Shown here piece by piece: positions 18,998 through 28,612 of a stretch of DNA of 64,000 bases. Origin of the DNA: CBDVBZ01 sp965372355 (GTDB taxonomy: Bacteria > Krumholzibacteriota > Krumholzibacteriia > WVZY01); NCBI GenBank assembly GCA_965372355.1, contig CBDVBZ010000001.1, forward strand, positions 1 through 64,000, in the 5' to 3' direction. Every line of letters begins with the position of its first letter. Position 1 is the stretch's first letter. Below the pieces are notes generated by a model, which did no database searches, was not told where the DNA came from, and saw only the letters and a list, made by a program, of their open reading frames with translations. The translations under genes were made by a program, and so were the position numbers.

Positions 18998-21900
18998 ATG
19001 TCGAGTCCATTCGTACATTTGCATGTCCATTCCGAGTACAGCTTGCTCGACGGGGCGATTCGGGTCGACAAGCTCGTCGAGCGAGCCAGACAGCTCGACA
19101 TGGACTCGTTGGCGCTGACCGATCACGGCAACATGTTCGGCGCCGTCAAGTTCTACAAGACGGCGCGCGCCAAGGGAGTCAAACCGATTATCGGTATGGA
19201 AGCCTACGTGACGCGTGGGAGCCGCTGGGACAAAACCAAGAAGAAGGGCGAACTCGGTCAGATCAACCATCTGATTCTTCTGGCCAGAAACAACGAGGGC
19301 TACGCGAACCTGATGCGTCTGTCGTCGATCGGGTATCTCGACGGCTTCTACTACAAGCCGCGCATCGACATGGAAGTTCTCGAGGCGCACAGCGGTGGCC
19401 TTATGGGGCTCACGTCGTGTCTTCGCGGCGACATTCCGCAGACCGTACTCCACGACGGGCTCGACGCGGCGAAGACGAAAGCGGAGCGGCTTCGAGAATT
19501 GTTCGGAGAGGGAAACTTCTATCTCGAGGTCCAGGATCATGGGATCGAGGAAGAAAAACGGGTGAGGGAGGCCTTCGTCGATCTTTCACGCGATACGGGG
19601 ATTCCCCTGGTAGCGACGAATGACACGCACTATCTGAACCGTGCCGACGCGGAGGCGCACGAGGCCCTTCTTTGTCTGCAGACCGGCACCGACTTGGAGG
19701 ACCCGCGCCGGTTTCGCTTTCGCACCAGCGAGCTCTACTTCAAGACACCGGATGAGATGTACGAGCTCTTCAAGGACATGCCGGAAGCGGTCGACAACTC
19801 GCTCGAAGTCGCCGCGAAGTGCAACGTCGATCTGGATGAAAAGACGTTTCATCTGCCGAAATTCCCGCTTCCCGAGGGACACGAATCGAACGCCGACTAT
19901 CTCAAACATCTCGCGTATGAAGGCGCAGCAGATCGGTTTGGCTCCATAACGGAGACGATCGACGAGCGGCTGAAGTACGAGCTGGCGGTCATCAACAAGA
20001 TGGACTACGGCGGCTACTTCCTGATTGTCCGTGACATCGTCAATTACGCAAGGAGAGAGGGCGTTGCCGTGGGGCCCGGGAGGGGAAGCGCCGCCGGCAG
20101 CCTGCTTTGTTATGTTCTGGGTATAACCGATGTGGATCCTCTCGAGCACAAATTGCTCTTCGAACGGATGCTGAACCCCGAGCGCGTCAGCATGCCGGAT
20201 ATCGATATCGATTTCTGTTTTGAGCGGCGCGACGAAGTCATCAGATACGTAATCGACCGGTACGGTAAGGAGAACGTGTGCCAGATAATAACGTTTGGTA
20301 CGATGGCGGCGCGTGCGGTCGTGCGGGATGTGGGGCGGGTGCTCAAGATATCGTATGCCGACGTCGATCGAATCGCCAAGCTGATACCCGGTCTCCCCGG
20401 GACGGAGCTCTCAGAGGCGCTGAGGAAGACACCTGAGTTAAGGATGTTGATGGAGAGTGAGCCCCGTTACGAGAAACTCAAGCAGCTGTCGCTGACGCTC
20501 GAAGGCATAACCCGGCACGCATCAACACACGCGGCAGGAATGATCATCACGCCGACGCCGCTCATGAACCACATACCGCTGTATCGTACGAACAAAGGCG
20601 AGATCACGAGCCAATACGATATGAAGAGTGCCGAAGCGGTCGGTGTGCTGAAGATCGATGTTCTGGGTTTAAGAACGCTGACCGTGATCGACAAGGCACG
20701 CAAGATGATCAAGGAAAACCACGGTGTAACCGTCGAACTGGAGAAAACCCCGATGCAGGACGGGCCCACGTTTGATCTTCTGCGCGCGGGCAAGACGATC
20801 GGCGTATTCCAGCTGGAAAGCTCCGGCATGCGAGATCTGATCAGAAGTCTCGAACCGGAGTCGTTCAGCGATATCGTTGCGATAAACGCGTTGTATAGAC
20901 CGGGGCCTCTGGGCAGCGACATGGTGAGCGATTTCGTCGAATGCAGACACGGCCGCATGAAAATCAAGTACGAGCACGATCTGCTCAAACCGATCCTGGA
21001 GGAGACCTACGGCGTCATTCTCTATCAAGAACAGGTCATGCAGATCGCGAGCGTGATGGGCGGTTTTTCGCTGGGCGAGGCCGACTTGCTTCGCAAGGCC
21101 ATGGGCAAGAAGGACCCGGAATTCATGGCCGGGCAAAAACAGAAGTTCATCAGCGGCGCCAAGGAGCGGAAGATCTCGGAGAAGAAGTCGTCCAAGATCT
21201 TTGGTCTAATGGAGAAGTTTGCGGGGTATGGGTTCAACAAGTCTCACAGTGCCGCGTATGCCGTTATCTCGGTGACAACCGCTTATCTCAAGGCGACATA
21301 CCCGGCGGAGTTCTTCGCCGCCAGCCTCACCAGTGAGATCGACGACACCGACCGGATCATCGTTTTGATGGATGATGCGCGGGCGACGGGTATCGAGATC
21401 GCGCCCCCGGATATCAATCGCTGTGACTCTGAGTTCACCGTGGAAGACGGCAAGATATTCTTCGGGCTCGCTGCGGTGAAGAACGTCGGCAGGGCTGCGA
21501 TCGGACAGGTGATATTGGAGAGGAACGAAAACGGACCATTCAAGTCGCTGCTCGACTTCTGTTCGCGCGTAAACTCTCGTACCGTCAATCGACGAGCCGT
21601 TGAGAGCCTGATCCAGTCGGGCGCACTGGATGGATTGCAGGGACACCGCGCGCAGAAGATGCACAATCTCGGTCGTGTAATGGAGATGGCGTCCCGCAAC
21701 TCGCGTGACGCCGAGAGGGGACAGTTCGGGCTTTTCACGAACGACGAGACCATTGTCGATGAGAGGCTCGAGCCGTGTGAGGAATGGCCGAGCCAGGAAC
21801 AGCTGGCATTCGAAAAGACCTCGCTGGGGTTTTTCCTCTCTGGCCACCCGCTCGACAAATTCAAGGATGTCATGGAAATCTTGAGCACGATGACGACGAT

Positions 21901-22444
21901 GTCGCTCAAGTCGAGTCCCAACGGCAAGCACGCAGCCGTTGCGGGGTTGGTAAGCAGCGTCAAAATGACCATGGATCGCAAACAGAACCCCATGGCCTTT
22001 GTGACGATAGAAGACAAGGACGGGCATGCCGAGGCGGTGTTGTTCTCCGATGTTCTCTCGAAGTACAAGAATTACATCGCGGAAGACCGCGTGCTATTGC
22101 TTGAAGGCAAGGCATCGTCTCGAAATGCCGGTGAGGCGAAGCTCCTGGTGAGTTCGGTTGTTCCCATCAACGAGGATAAACCGCCGAACTCGACGGAAGT
22201 ACATATATCGATTGACCTCGATCAGGTTGGAGAAAGCCAACTAGACCACATGCGACGGGTTCTCGCAGGCAGAAAAGGTGCGGCGCAAGTCTATTTGCAC
22301 CTGCGCGAACACGGTGAACAAGCGTGTGTCGTTCGTTCAAAATCTCTCGCGGTCGACATAGACTACGACGTGCTGGCGGAACTCTGTGGATCGGTGGGTG
22401 CAAAGAATATCAAGCTCGTCCGCGGTAACGCGAGGAGTACGTAA
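18998..22444 (+). CDS. dnaE: DNA polymerase III subunit alpha
   Basis: Replicative polymerase, 1148 residues, normal for DnaE1. The N-terminal PHP domain begins FVHLHVHSEYSLLDGA, keeping the metal-binding His residues. The palm carries GPGRGSAAGSLL and the catalytic carboxylates in PDIDIDFCFERR at Asp401 and Asp403, the same numbering as E. coli. HASTHAAGMIIT and YGVILYQEQVMQIA with MRKA-type GEADLLRKAMGKK follow, then the tandem HhH region. The C-terminus has an OB-fold (VAGLVSSVKM...FVTIEDKDG) and a short tail. The stop codon overlaps the ATG of the next gene (TAATG). Confidence 0.98.
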   Translation: MSSPFVHLHVHSEYSLLDGAIRVDKLVERARQLDMDSLALTDHGNMFGAVKFYKTARAKGVKPIIGMEAYVTRGSRWDKTKKKGELGQINHLILLARNNEGYANLMRLSSIGYLDGFYYKPRIDMEVLEAHSGGLMGLTSCLRGDIPQTVLHDGLDAAKTKAERLRELFGEGNFYLEVQDHGIEEEKRVREAFVDLSRDTGIPLVATNDTHYLNRADAEAHEALLCLQTGTDLEDPRRFRFRTSELYFKTPDEMYELFKDMPEAVDNSLEVAAKCNVDLDEKTFHLPKFPLPEGHESNADYLKHLAYEGAADRFGSITETIDERLKYELAVINKMDYGGYFLIVRDIVNYARREGVAVGPGRGSAAGSLLCYVLGITDVDPLEHKLLFERMLNPERVSMPDIDIDFCFERRDEVIRYVIDRYGKENVCQIITFGTMAARAVVRDVGRVLKISYADVDRIAKLIPGLPGTELSEALRKTPELRMLMESEPRYEKLKQLSLTLEGITRHASTHAAGMIITPTPLMNHIPLYRTNKGEITSQYDMKSAEAVGVLKIDVLGLRTLTVIDKARKMIKENHGVTVELEKTPMQDGPTFDLLRAGKTIGVFQLESSGMRDLIRSLEPESFSDIVAINALYRPGPLGSDMVSDFVECRHGRMKIKYEHDLLKPILEETYGVILYQEQVMQIASVMGGFSLGEADLLRKAMGKKDPEFMAGQKQKFISGAKERKISEKKSSKIFGLMEKFAGYGFNKSHSAAYAVISVTTAYLKATYPAEFFAASLTSEIDDTDRIIVLMDDARATGIEIAPPDINRCDSEFTVEDGKIFFGLAAVKNVGRAAIGQVILERNENGPFKSLLDFCSRVNSRTVNRRAVESLIQSGALDGLQGHRAQKMHNLGRVMEMASRNSRDAERGQFGLFTNDETIVDERLEPCEEWPSQEQLAFEKTSLGFFLSGHPLDKFKDVMEILSTMTTMSLKSSPNGKHAAVAGLVSSVKMTMDRKQNPMAFVTIEDKDGHAEAVLFSDVLSKYKNYIAEDRVLLLEGKASSRNAGEAKLLVSSVVPINEDKPPNSTEVHISIDLDQVGESQLDHMRRVLAGRKGAAQVYLHLREHGEQACVVRSKSLAVDIDYDVLAELCGSVGAKNIKLVRGNARST

Positions 22445-23211
22445 TGCGCAAGTATTGTTTTGTGTTCGTCGCTGTTGCGGTTGTATTTCTGTTCGTGGGG
22501 CAGGCCGCCGGTCAGGAAAACCGCCAGCTACCGCAGGTGCAGTACATCGTCGACAAACCCACGGCTGGCATGCTGCCCGATCGGTCTTATATGTTCAGAG
22601 GGTTCGCCGGCGCCGAGAGCAGCTTTTTGCTTGGTGCCAGCGTCGGATTCAAGGAAGTGGTCCAGCTGGGTATGTCGTATGGCGCGCAGAACGTGTTCGA
22701 TCACGGTAGCCCCGCCATCAACGACTACCCGGGGTTTCAGGTTCGGGTCCGGTTGATCGGGGAGGCGCTGAATACGCCCGCGATCGCCCTGGGATTCGAT
22801 TCGCAGGGACGCGGGGTCTATCACTCATCGCTGGAGCGGTACGATCGCAAGTCGACGGGGTTCTACGCGGTGGCCAGCAAGAACTTCACGACGGTAGTGG
22901 GCGAGGTGTCTTTGCACGGTGGTGTGTCGTGGTCGACCGAGGCAAAGGACGACAAGGATCCCACCTTGTTCGCGGCCACCGAGTGGATACTTTTTCAGCG
23001 GCTGGCATTCCTCCTTGCCGTGGACCCCGCCTTCAATGACAATGGGAGTACATCGCTTGGCAAGGGTGGTTTCTATATCGATGCCGGGGTTGGGTGGTAT
23101 TTTGCAGAATTCGCGAACGTCACGCTGGCGTTCCGGGATCTTACAAAGAACTTCGGCCCCGTGCCCGAGATTAGCCGGGAACTCCAGCTCAACTTGATCC
23201 AGTCTTTTTAG
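22444..23211 (+). CDS. Predicted outer-membrane beta-barrel protein, family unknown
   Basis: 255 residues with a clear signal peptide ([14 protein letters not shown]). The mature part is built of short alternating segments such as [37 protein letters not shown] and [21 protein letters not shown], and it ends LNLIQSF. A C-terminal Phe is the usual Bam recognition signal for outer-membrane barrels. I do not recognise a family. [10 protein letters not shown]...FYAVASKNF recalls YjbH-type barrels, but weakly. It is translationally coupled to dnaE by a one-base overlap. The pairing with a replication gene is probably only positional. Confidence 0.65.
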   Translation: MRKYCFVFVAVAVVFLFVGQAAGQENRQLPQVQYIVDKPTAGMLPDRSYMFRGFAGAESSFLLGASVGFKEVVQLGMSYGAQNVFDHGSPAINDYPGFQVRVRLIGEALNTPAIALGFDSQGRGVYHSSLERYDRKSTGFYAVASKNFTTVVGEVSLHGGVSWSTEAKDDKDPTLFAATEWILFQRLAFLLAVDPAFNDNGSTSLGKGGFYIDAGVGWYFAEFANVTLAFRDLTKNFGPVPEISRELQLNLIQSF

Positions 23212-23227
23212 GGGGTCTGTTCTTCGA

Positions 23228-24226
23228 ATGGCGTACGAGGGTGAAGTGAGCTCGAGCTCGCAGGGCGGTCAGAGTCTGGATTTCGAGAGACCGATCGTAG
23301 AGCTCGAGGATAAGATCGCAGAGCTGCGGCAGCTCGCGCAGGTTCAGGATATCTCCGTCGACGACGAGGTGAAAAAGCTTACCGAGAAGGCGAAGAAGCT
23401 TCGCAAGGAGATCTATTCCAAGCTGACCGCCTGGCAGCATGTCCAGCTGGCCCGTCATCCGCGGCGCCCGTATACAGGAGACTACATCGGCGAGATCACC
23501 GATGAGTTTGTCGAGTTGCACGGAGACCGTTCGTTCGCCGATGACCCCTCGATCGTCGGCGGGCTCATGATGCTCGAGGACAAGCGGGCGATGCTCATCG
23601 GGCACCAAAAGGGACGGAACACAAAGGAGAACATCCACCGAAACTTCGGCATGGCCCATCCGGAGGGTTATCGAAAGGCGCTCCGGTTGATGAAGCTGGC
23701 CGACAAGTTCGGGCTGCCCATCGTGACGCTGATCGACACGCCGGGGGCGTACCCGGGCGTCGGGGCGGAAGAGCGGGGGCAGGCGGAGGCCATTGCGACG
23801 AATCTGAAGGAGATGGCGGGCTTGAGAGTTCCGATCGTATCCGTCGTCATCGGTGAAGGGGGGAGCGGAGGCGCGTTGGCGCTCGGTGTGACCGATCGGA
23901 TACTCATGCTGGAGTACTCGATCTACGCCGTGATCTCGCCGGAAGGGTGTGCGGCGATACTGTGGAAGGACGCCGGCAAGAACGTGGAGGCGGCCGAAGC
24001 GCTCAAGCTCACGAGCAAAGACCTGCTCTCGATGGGCGTTGTCGATCGCGTGATCAAGGAGCCCGATGGCGGGGCACACCGCGACCCCAGCGCAATGGCG
24101 GCGGAACTCAAACGAGTGCTGTATGAGGAGCTCGATTACCTCCAACATATCGATGTCGAGAGCCTGGTCGAGAGAAGACGAAGGAAGTTCCTCAACATGG
24201 GTGTCTTTGAGGAAGATTCACCTTGA
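23228..24226 (+). CDS. accA: Acetyl-CoA carboxylase carboxyltransferase subunit alpha
   Basis: 332 residues. Transfers carboxyl from biotin to acetyl-CoA to make malonyl-CoA, with AccD. The N-terminus has [15 protein letters not shown] and a helical region. Then come the crotonase-fold blocks [71 protein letters not shown] and [16 protein letters not shown]. accD is not adjacent. The stop codon lies inside the -35 element of the promoter for the following cluster. Confidence 0.97.
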   Translation: MAYEGEVSSSSQGGQSLDFERPIVELEDKIAELRQLAQVQDISVDDEVKKLTEKAKKLRKEIYSKLTAWQHVQLARHPRRPYTGDYIGEITDEFVELHGDRSFADDPSIVGGLMMLEDKRAMLIGHQKGRNTKENIHRNFGMAHPEGYRKALRLMKLADKFGLPIVTLIDTPGAYPGVGAEERGQAEAIATNLKEMAGLRVPIVSVVIGEGGSGGALALGVTDRILMLEYSIYAVISPEGCAAILWKDAGKNVEAAEALKLTSKDLLSMGVVDRVIKEPDGGAHRDPSAMAAELKRVLYEELDYLQHIDVESLVERRRRKFLNMGVFEEDSP

Positions 24227-24252
24227 CAGAGGGCCGTTGCTGGTCGTATTAT
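24223..24252 (+). promoter_or_regulatory. Strong sigma-70-type promoter reading into the export cluster
   Basis: A consensus TTGACA (24223-24228), an 18-base spacer and TATTAT (24247-24252). The -35 hexamer contains the accA stop codon (TGA 24224-24226). Confidence 0.75.
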
Positions 24253-24328
24253 CTTACTACCAGCCAATGACTTCGTTATGAATAGAGGAAACTACCCCTA
24301 CTGATCCACTGATCGAGAGTCTGCCAAA

Positions 24329-24502
24329 ATGATCAAGCAGGAGCTGCTCGAAATTCTTGCGTGCCCCAAATGCAAGGACAAGGTCGCGCTAGACGACGCG
24401 GGTAAATCCCTGATATGTCATCGTTGCAAACTCAAATATCCGATCAACGAGCAGGGGATTCCCATCATGCTCATCGATCGGGCAGAGCAATTGGAATCGT
24501 AG
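24329..24502 (+). CDS. Trm112-like/UPF0434 small zinc-ribbon protein
   Basis: 57 residues. Translation from ATG 24329 gives a helix (KQELLEIL), then ACPKCKDKV and CHRCKLKYPI, so two CxxC pairs form a zinc ribbon, followed by GIPIMLIDRA. This is the Trm112p-like family (E. coli YcaR type); eukaryotic Trm112 activates methyltransferases, and the bacterial role is poorly known. It is the first gene after the promoter at 24223, with a leader of about 70 bases. The porU-like gene follows after 66 bases. Confidence 0.88.
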   Translation: MIKQELLEILACPKCKDKVALDDAGKSLICHRCKLKYPINEQGIPIMLIDRAEQLES

Positions 24503-24568
24503 GCGCCTCCCCGAGCGCGGTACGGTAGCCGCGGCCCCTAGAAAGCCATAGCGAGCGACTTTACATAC

Positions 24569-27500
24569 ATGCGCATTTCTGTTGTCATTTTGCTGCTCAC
24601 GGCCCTGGTTTCCCTGGCCGGCGAGTCCCCACTATACGCGTCCGTAACGGTCATCGACGAACGAAACGGCAGCGTGGTTCTCGATGTCCGCTTCGACGAG
24701 CGCGGCGTCGGCCTCAGGGAGATCGGCGACCCCGGGTTGCCGCGGGTTGGGTACGAACGGTTCTTCGTCGCCGTTTCCGGCGCAGCCGGCGTCAGGGTGA
24801 GATATGCCGACCCGGTGTTCGAGGACCGGCGTGGGGAACTGCCGCCGACCAACCCGACGAGACCCGGTATGCCGGACGCAAAGAGCCTGCCGTCGGGGTT
24901 TTTCCCATCCGAACCATTTCGCGTATCGGGGTCCATCACGTACCGGCGGGTCACGGTGGTGGCGGTGGACTGTTTTGCGTCACAGGTCGACCCCACGACG
25001 GGGACGCACCGCGTGTGGACAGGGTACCGCATTCACATCGACTACCCTCCGGCGGCACGGAGCGTTTCCTCGGACCGGGTGGATCCTCTCGTGGCTGCCC
25101 TCGTTGTCAACAAGCAATCCGTGCCTCAGCCGGTGCTGTTACGGGCGGCCGGCCGGGCGAGCGCGGCTCCGGATCCACATTTTTCTCTCTCCCAAAATTG
25201 GGTGAAAATGTGGGTACAGCGTCCGGGTATCTACGCGATCGAGGGCAGCGATCTCGCGAACATCGGTGTGAGCCTCGCCTCGATCGCCGATCCGAACAGC
25301 TTTCGCCTGTTCACCGGGGGCGGCCAGCAGTTGCCCCGGGATCTGGGTGCCCCCAATCAAACGTATCTGCCCGGTAGGTGGATGGCCGAATGTGATCTTC
25401 TGGTCGAGTATGGCGGCGACGGATCGTTCGATCTGGCCGACCGGCTGGTTTTTTATGCGGTCGGGACGCCGGGTTGGCGGGACCTCTACGAGCCGGGTGC
25501 CCCCAGGGATGAGTACACAGATCATCAGCACGAAGATCGGAATGTGTACTATTTGAGCTGGGATGACAACGGTTTTCCCGGGCAACCCGCGCGGATGGAC
25601 ACGGTCGATGCGACGCCGTCGGCGGCACCGGATCTGACCACGTTCGAGGAACGTCAGTATTTCGAGATCGATCGTGTGGAGGCCTATACGTTTGGTGGGG
25701 ACGGGTGGCTTTGGATCGATGTTGATGACGATGGGGCACAGTCGTTTCTGTTTCCCGATTTCCTCGTCCAGGACCTCGACGAAGTGAGTCCTCAGACGTT
25801 CCGCACCATTGCCGTCGCGAAGCTGGGCGTGAACAACATCAATCACCATGCTCGTTATCGGATCAACGGTATGGTTATTGCGGACAAGGTCTGGGATGGG
25901 GGTCCCACGTATCGCTTCGATGACGCACAGCCGGTTGCGGCGACGGGGCTGTTTCTAAACGAGGGTTCCAACAGCATGGTCCTCGAGGTGCCTCGCGATC
26001 TCAACAGTGACGACTTCATGTCCTTCGCCTGGTATTCGGTCTTTTACCAGCGACACCTGCGAGCGCTCGGCGACCGGTTGTTGTTCGCGTCGCCCGATAC
26101 GACGGGAACCATCGATTTCAAGGTTGATCGTTTCTCGACGGCGGGGCCGATGTATCTCTTCGACGTCACCGATCCGTTCCATCCGCGGCGGCTGGGCGGC
26201 TTTACGGAAACGCCAGCGGGCGGAGAGCGCAGTATCGAGTTCTCCGCGAGCATCGCGGGCGGACACCGTTACTTCTGGGCGGCTTCCGAGGTGGGGTTAA
26301 GGGGAAACAAAGCGACGATGGTTCACTATACGCCGCGAGACCTGCGTAACGGGGTTGCGGCACCAAACATGGTGATCGTCACACATCCCGCCTTTCTGGG
26401 CGCTGCTCAGAGACTCCGGGGCCACCGTCAGTCGAATCTGCCGCTCTTTTCCGATCCGGTGGTCGACGTGGTTACGACAACGGCTGTCTTTGACAATTTC
26501 TCCGGTGGACTGGCCGACCCCATGGCGATTCGCAACTACTGCAAATTCCTCTACGACAACTATACCGATACGGGCGGCAGTCCGGCGTTGACCTACCTCC
26601 TTCTTCTTGGCGACGCGAACGCGGACTTCAAGAATAACGCCAGCACCCAGCCAAACTTCGTCACTACGAATCTCAATCTCAACCCGTTGAGTCTCGATGC
26701 CTTCATTACCGACGACTACTTTGCGTATCTCGACTCGGCCGATGCATCCGGGGTCGGTGTTCTCGATATCGCGGTCGGGCGTCTGCCGGCGGGCTCATTG
26801 CAGGAGGCGTCGTTTCTTGTGGATCGCATCATCGACTACGAACTCGACGCCGAGTTTGGTCTCTGGCGTGACAGAGTGATCCTCGCAGCGGATGATGAGA
26901 AATCGACGTTCAACAACTCTCAGGCGGACTTCATCTTCATCGCCGAAGCGCTGGCATACGCGTTTCTTGCCCCGTATCTGGACCCGCGCAAGGTCTATCT
27001 GACCGAGTTCCCCGAAATCCAGGGGGTCAAACCCGCCGCCCGCTTGCAGTTTATCAACGACTGGAACGACGGGGCACTGGTCATCCACTATTCGGGACAC
27101 GGCAGCTCCACTAGGCTCGCGGACGAGCTCTTGTTCAGCGAGGATGATGTCGGCAGCCTTCGCAACGGCTCGCGGTTGCCTGTGTTCATGGGTTTGAGCT
27201 GCACCGTGGGAAATTTTGGCGTGCAGACGAAGAGCCTGTCCGAGAGACTCTTGCTAAAGGACGGGGGCGGTGCGGTCGCCACGGTAACCGCGTCGGAACT
27301 GACATTCATCCACTGGAACGATATCCTGAGCAGCGATCTCCTGAGGGGGCTGTTTCCCGTGCAGCCCGGCGACCCGTTGCCGCTCGGGGTGGCCCTGGCG
27401 AATGCCAAGAACGCAACCTTGAGCAAGTATTTCCAGGAGAACGGCGAGAAGTACAATCTTCTGGGTGACCCCGCTCTCAGCCTGCGCTCTCCGCGACGGG

Positions 27501-28534
27501 GCATTGAGTTCGACGCGGCGAGTGTGGACACCATGGTTTCGGGCAGGCGGGAGACCGTTCGCGGCACCGTGCTGAGGAATGGCCAACCGGACGCGGGTTT
27601 CTCGGGGACCGTTCGGCTGGTGGTTCGCGAGCCGGACGACGTCAGCGGTTACACAAGGGAATCGGATGATTTCCATATCGACTATCGATACCCGGGCGGC
27701 ACGATGTATTCCGGCACGGCGAACGTCGTGGCCGGAGATTTCGAGTTCAGCTTCAAGGTGCCGCGGTTCTCGCAAACCGGGGACAAGGCGTACGTGCTTG
27801 CCTACGCGGATAACGGTTCGGTGGATGCCGCGGCCAGGGTGGACGACCTCGTGTTTCGGGCTCCGCTTCCGACCGACTCGACCGCGCTGCAGCCGGTCGA
27901 CGGCCCACCGCGGATCGAGCTGGGTTTTCAGGGTAGACAGCAGATCGTGAAGCCCGGCGCGGTTCTTCTTGGACGTCTCCGGGATCCCGATGGCATAAAC
28001 ACCCTGAATACGATGCCGGAGGGAAAACTCGTGCTCGTGATCGACAAGGCCGATCTGGCGCTGGATGTGACGAGCTTCTTCGAGTTCGATCACGGGGGCG
28101 TCGACACATCAGGAACGTTGAGGTATCCGTTGCCCGATCTGGATGTTGGCCGGCACACGGCCGTCCTCAAGGCGAGCGACACATTCGGCCAGACGAACGT
28201 GGATACCCTGGTGTTCGATCTCACCGACCCGCTTGATTACAGCGCACAGGTTGTTTTCAACTACCCAAACCCCTTTTCAACATCAACATACTTTCTCGTA
28301 AATCTTACTGATCGCGCGGATATCCATCTCGATATCTTTACCGTCTCGGGCAAGCGCATCCGGTCGATCCGCGTGACGAGGGACGCCGGAGAGCAGTGGA
28401 TACTGTGGGACGGCCGGGACTCAGCGGGAGGCACTATCGCAAATGGAGCGTATCTCTATGTCGCGAGGGTTGGCTTTGTCGGGCTCGACCGGCCGCCGCT
28501 CGTTCTGCGGGGCAAGGTGGTAAAGGTCGAATAG
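24569..28534 (+). CDS. PorU-like C25 (gingipain-type) cysteine peptidase with T9SS-like C-terminal domain
   Basis: 1321 residues. A signal peptide (VILLLTALVSLAGESPLYA) is followed by a prodomain-like region with GDPGLPRVGYERFFVAV. The caspase-like C25 domain is at about residues 600-980. Its His is in VIHYSGHGSS (His844) and its Cys in GLSCTVGN (Cys878); 34 residues apart is close to the spacing in gingipains. Ig-like segments follow. The last ~90 residues (FNYPNPFSTST, LDIFTVSGKRIRSI, WDGRDSAGG, GAYLYVAR, GKVVKV) match FlgD-Ig/Por secretion-system sorting domains. PorU is the sortase that cleaves and attaches type IX cargo in Bacteroidota. A PorV-like gene directly downstream supports that role here; a plain secreted C25 protease is the alternative. 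Confidence 0.85.
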   Translation: MRISVVILLLTALVSLAGESPLYASVTVIDERNGSVVLDVRFDERGVGLREIGDPGLPRVGYERFFVAVSGAAGVRVRYADPVFEDRRGELPPTNPTRPGMPDAKSLPSGFFPSEPFRVSGSITYRRVTVVAVDCFASQVDPTTGTHRVWTGYRIHIDYPPAARSVSSDRVDPLVAALVVNKQSVPQPVLLRAAGRASAAPDPHFSLSQNWVKMWVQRPGIYAIEGSDLANIGVSLASIADPNSFRLFTGGGQQLPRDLGAPNQTYLPGRWMAECDLLVEYGGDGSFDLADRLVFYAVGTPGWRDLYEPGAPRDEYTDHQHEDRNVYYLSWDDNGFPGQPARMDTVDATPSAAPDLTTFEERQYFEIDRVEAYTFGGDGWLWIDVDDDGAQSFLFPDFLVQDLDEVSPQTFRTIAVAKLGVNNINHHARYRINGMVIADKVWDGGPTYRFDDAQPVAATGLFLNEGSNSMVLEVPRDLNSDDFMSFAWYSVFYQRHLRALGDRLLFASPDTTGTIDFKVDRFSTAGPMYLFDVTDPFHPRRLGGFTETPAGGERSIEFSASIAGGHRYFWAASEVGLRGNKATMVHYTPRDLRNGVAAPNMVIVTHPAFLGAAQRLRGHRQSNLPLFSDPVVDVVTTTAVFDNFSGGLADPMAIRNYCKFLYDNYTDTGGSPALTYLLLLGDANADFKNNASTQPNFVTTNLNLNPLSLDAFITDDYFAYLDSADASGVGVLDIAVGRLPAGSLQEASFLVDRIIDYELDAEFGLWRDRVILAADDEKSTFNNSQADFIFIAEALAYAFLAPYLDPRKVYLTEFPEIQGVKPAARLQFINDWNDGALVIHYSGHGSSTRLADELLFSEDDVGSLRNGSRLPVFMGLSCTVGNFGVQTKSLSERLLLKDGGGAVATVTASELTFIHWNDILSSDLLRGLFPVQPGDPLPLGVALANAKNATLSKYFQENGEKYNLLGDPALSLRSPRRGIEFDAASVDTMVSGRRETVRGTVLRNGQPDAGFSGTVRLVVREPDDVSGYTRESDDFHIDYRYPGGTMYSGTANVVAGDFEFSFKVPRFSQTGDKAYVLAYADNGSVDAAARVDDLVFRAPLPTDSTALQPVDGPPRIELGFQGRQQIVKPGAVLLGRLRDPDGINTLNTMPEGKLVLVIDKADLALDVTSFFEFDHGGVDTSGTLRYPLPDLDVGRHTAVLKASDTFGQTNVDTLVFDLTDPLDYSAQVVFNYPNPFSTSTYFLVNLTDRADIHLDIFTVSGKRIRSIRVTRDAGEQWILWDGRDSAGGTIANGAYLYVARVGFVGLDRPPLVLRGKVVKVE

Positions 28535-28553
28535 CGCGGAGGGGGCGTATTTC

Positions 28554-28582
28554 TTGACCCGGTACGCCAGAGGCTGTATTAT
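28554..28582 (+). promoter_or_regulatory. Sigma-70-type promoter of the porV-like gene
   Basis: TTGACC (28554-28559), a 17-base spacer and TATTAT (28577-28582). AGGAGG follows before ATG 28613, so the barrel protein can be made independently of, and more strongly than, the upstream peptidase. Confidence 0.7.
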
Positions 28583-28612
28583 ATAACAAACTACCCAGGA
28601 GGATGTAAGCTC

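Noticed and set aside
18338..19540. 400-codon open frame on the minus strand across the M23 gene and dnaE
   Set aside because: It spans two well-supported plus-strand genes and the gap between them, and shows no recognisable protein.
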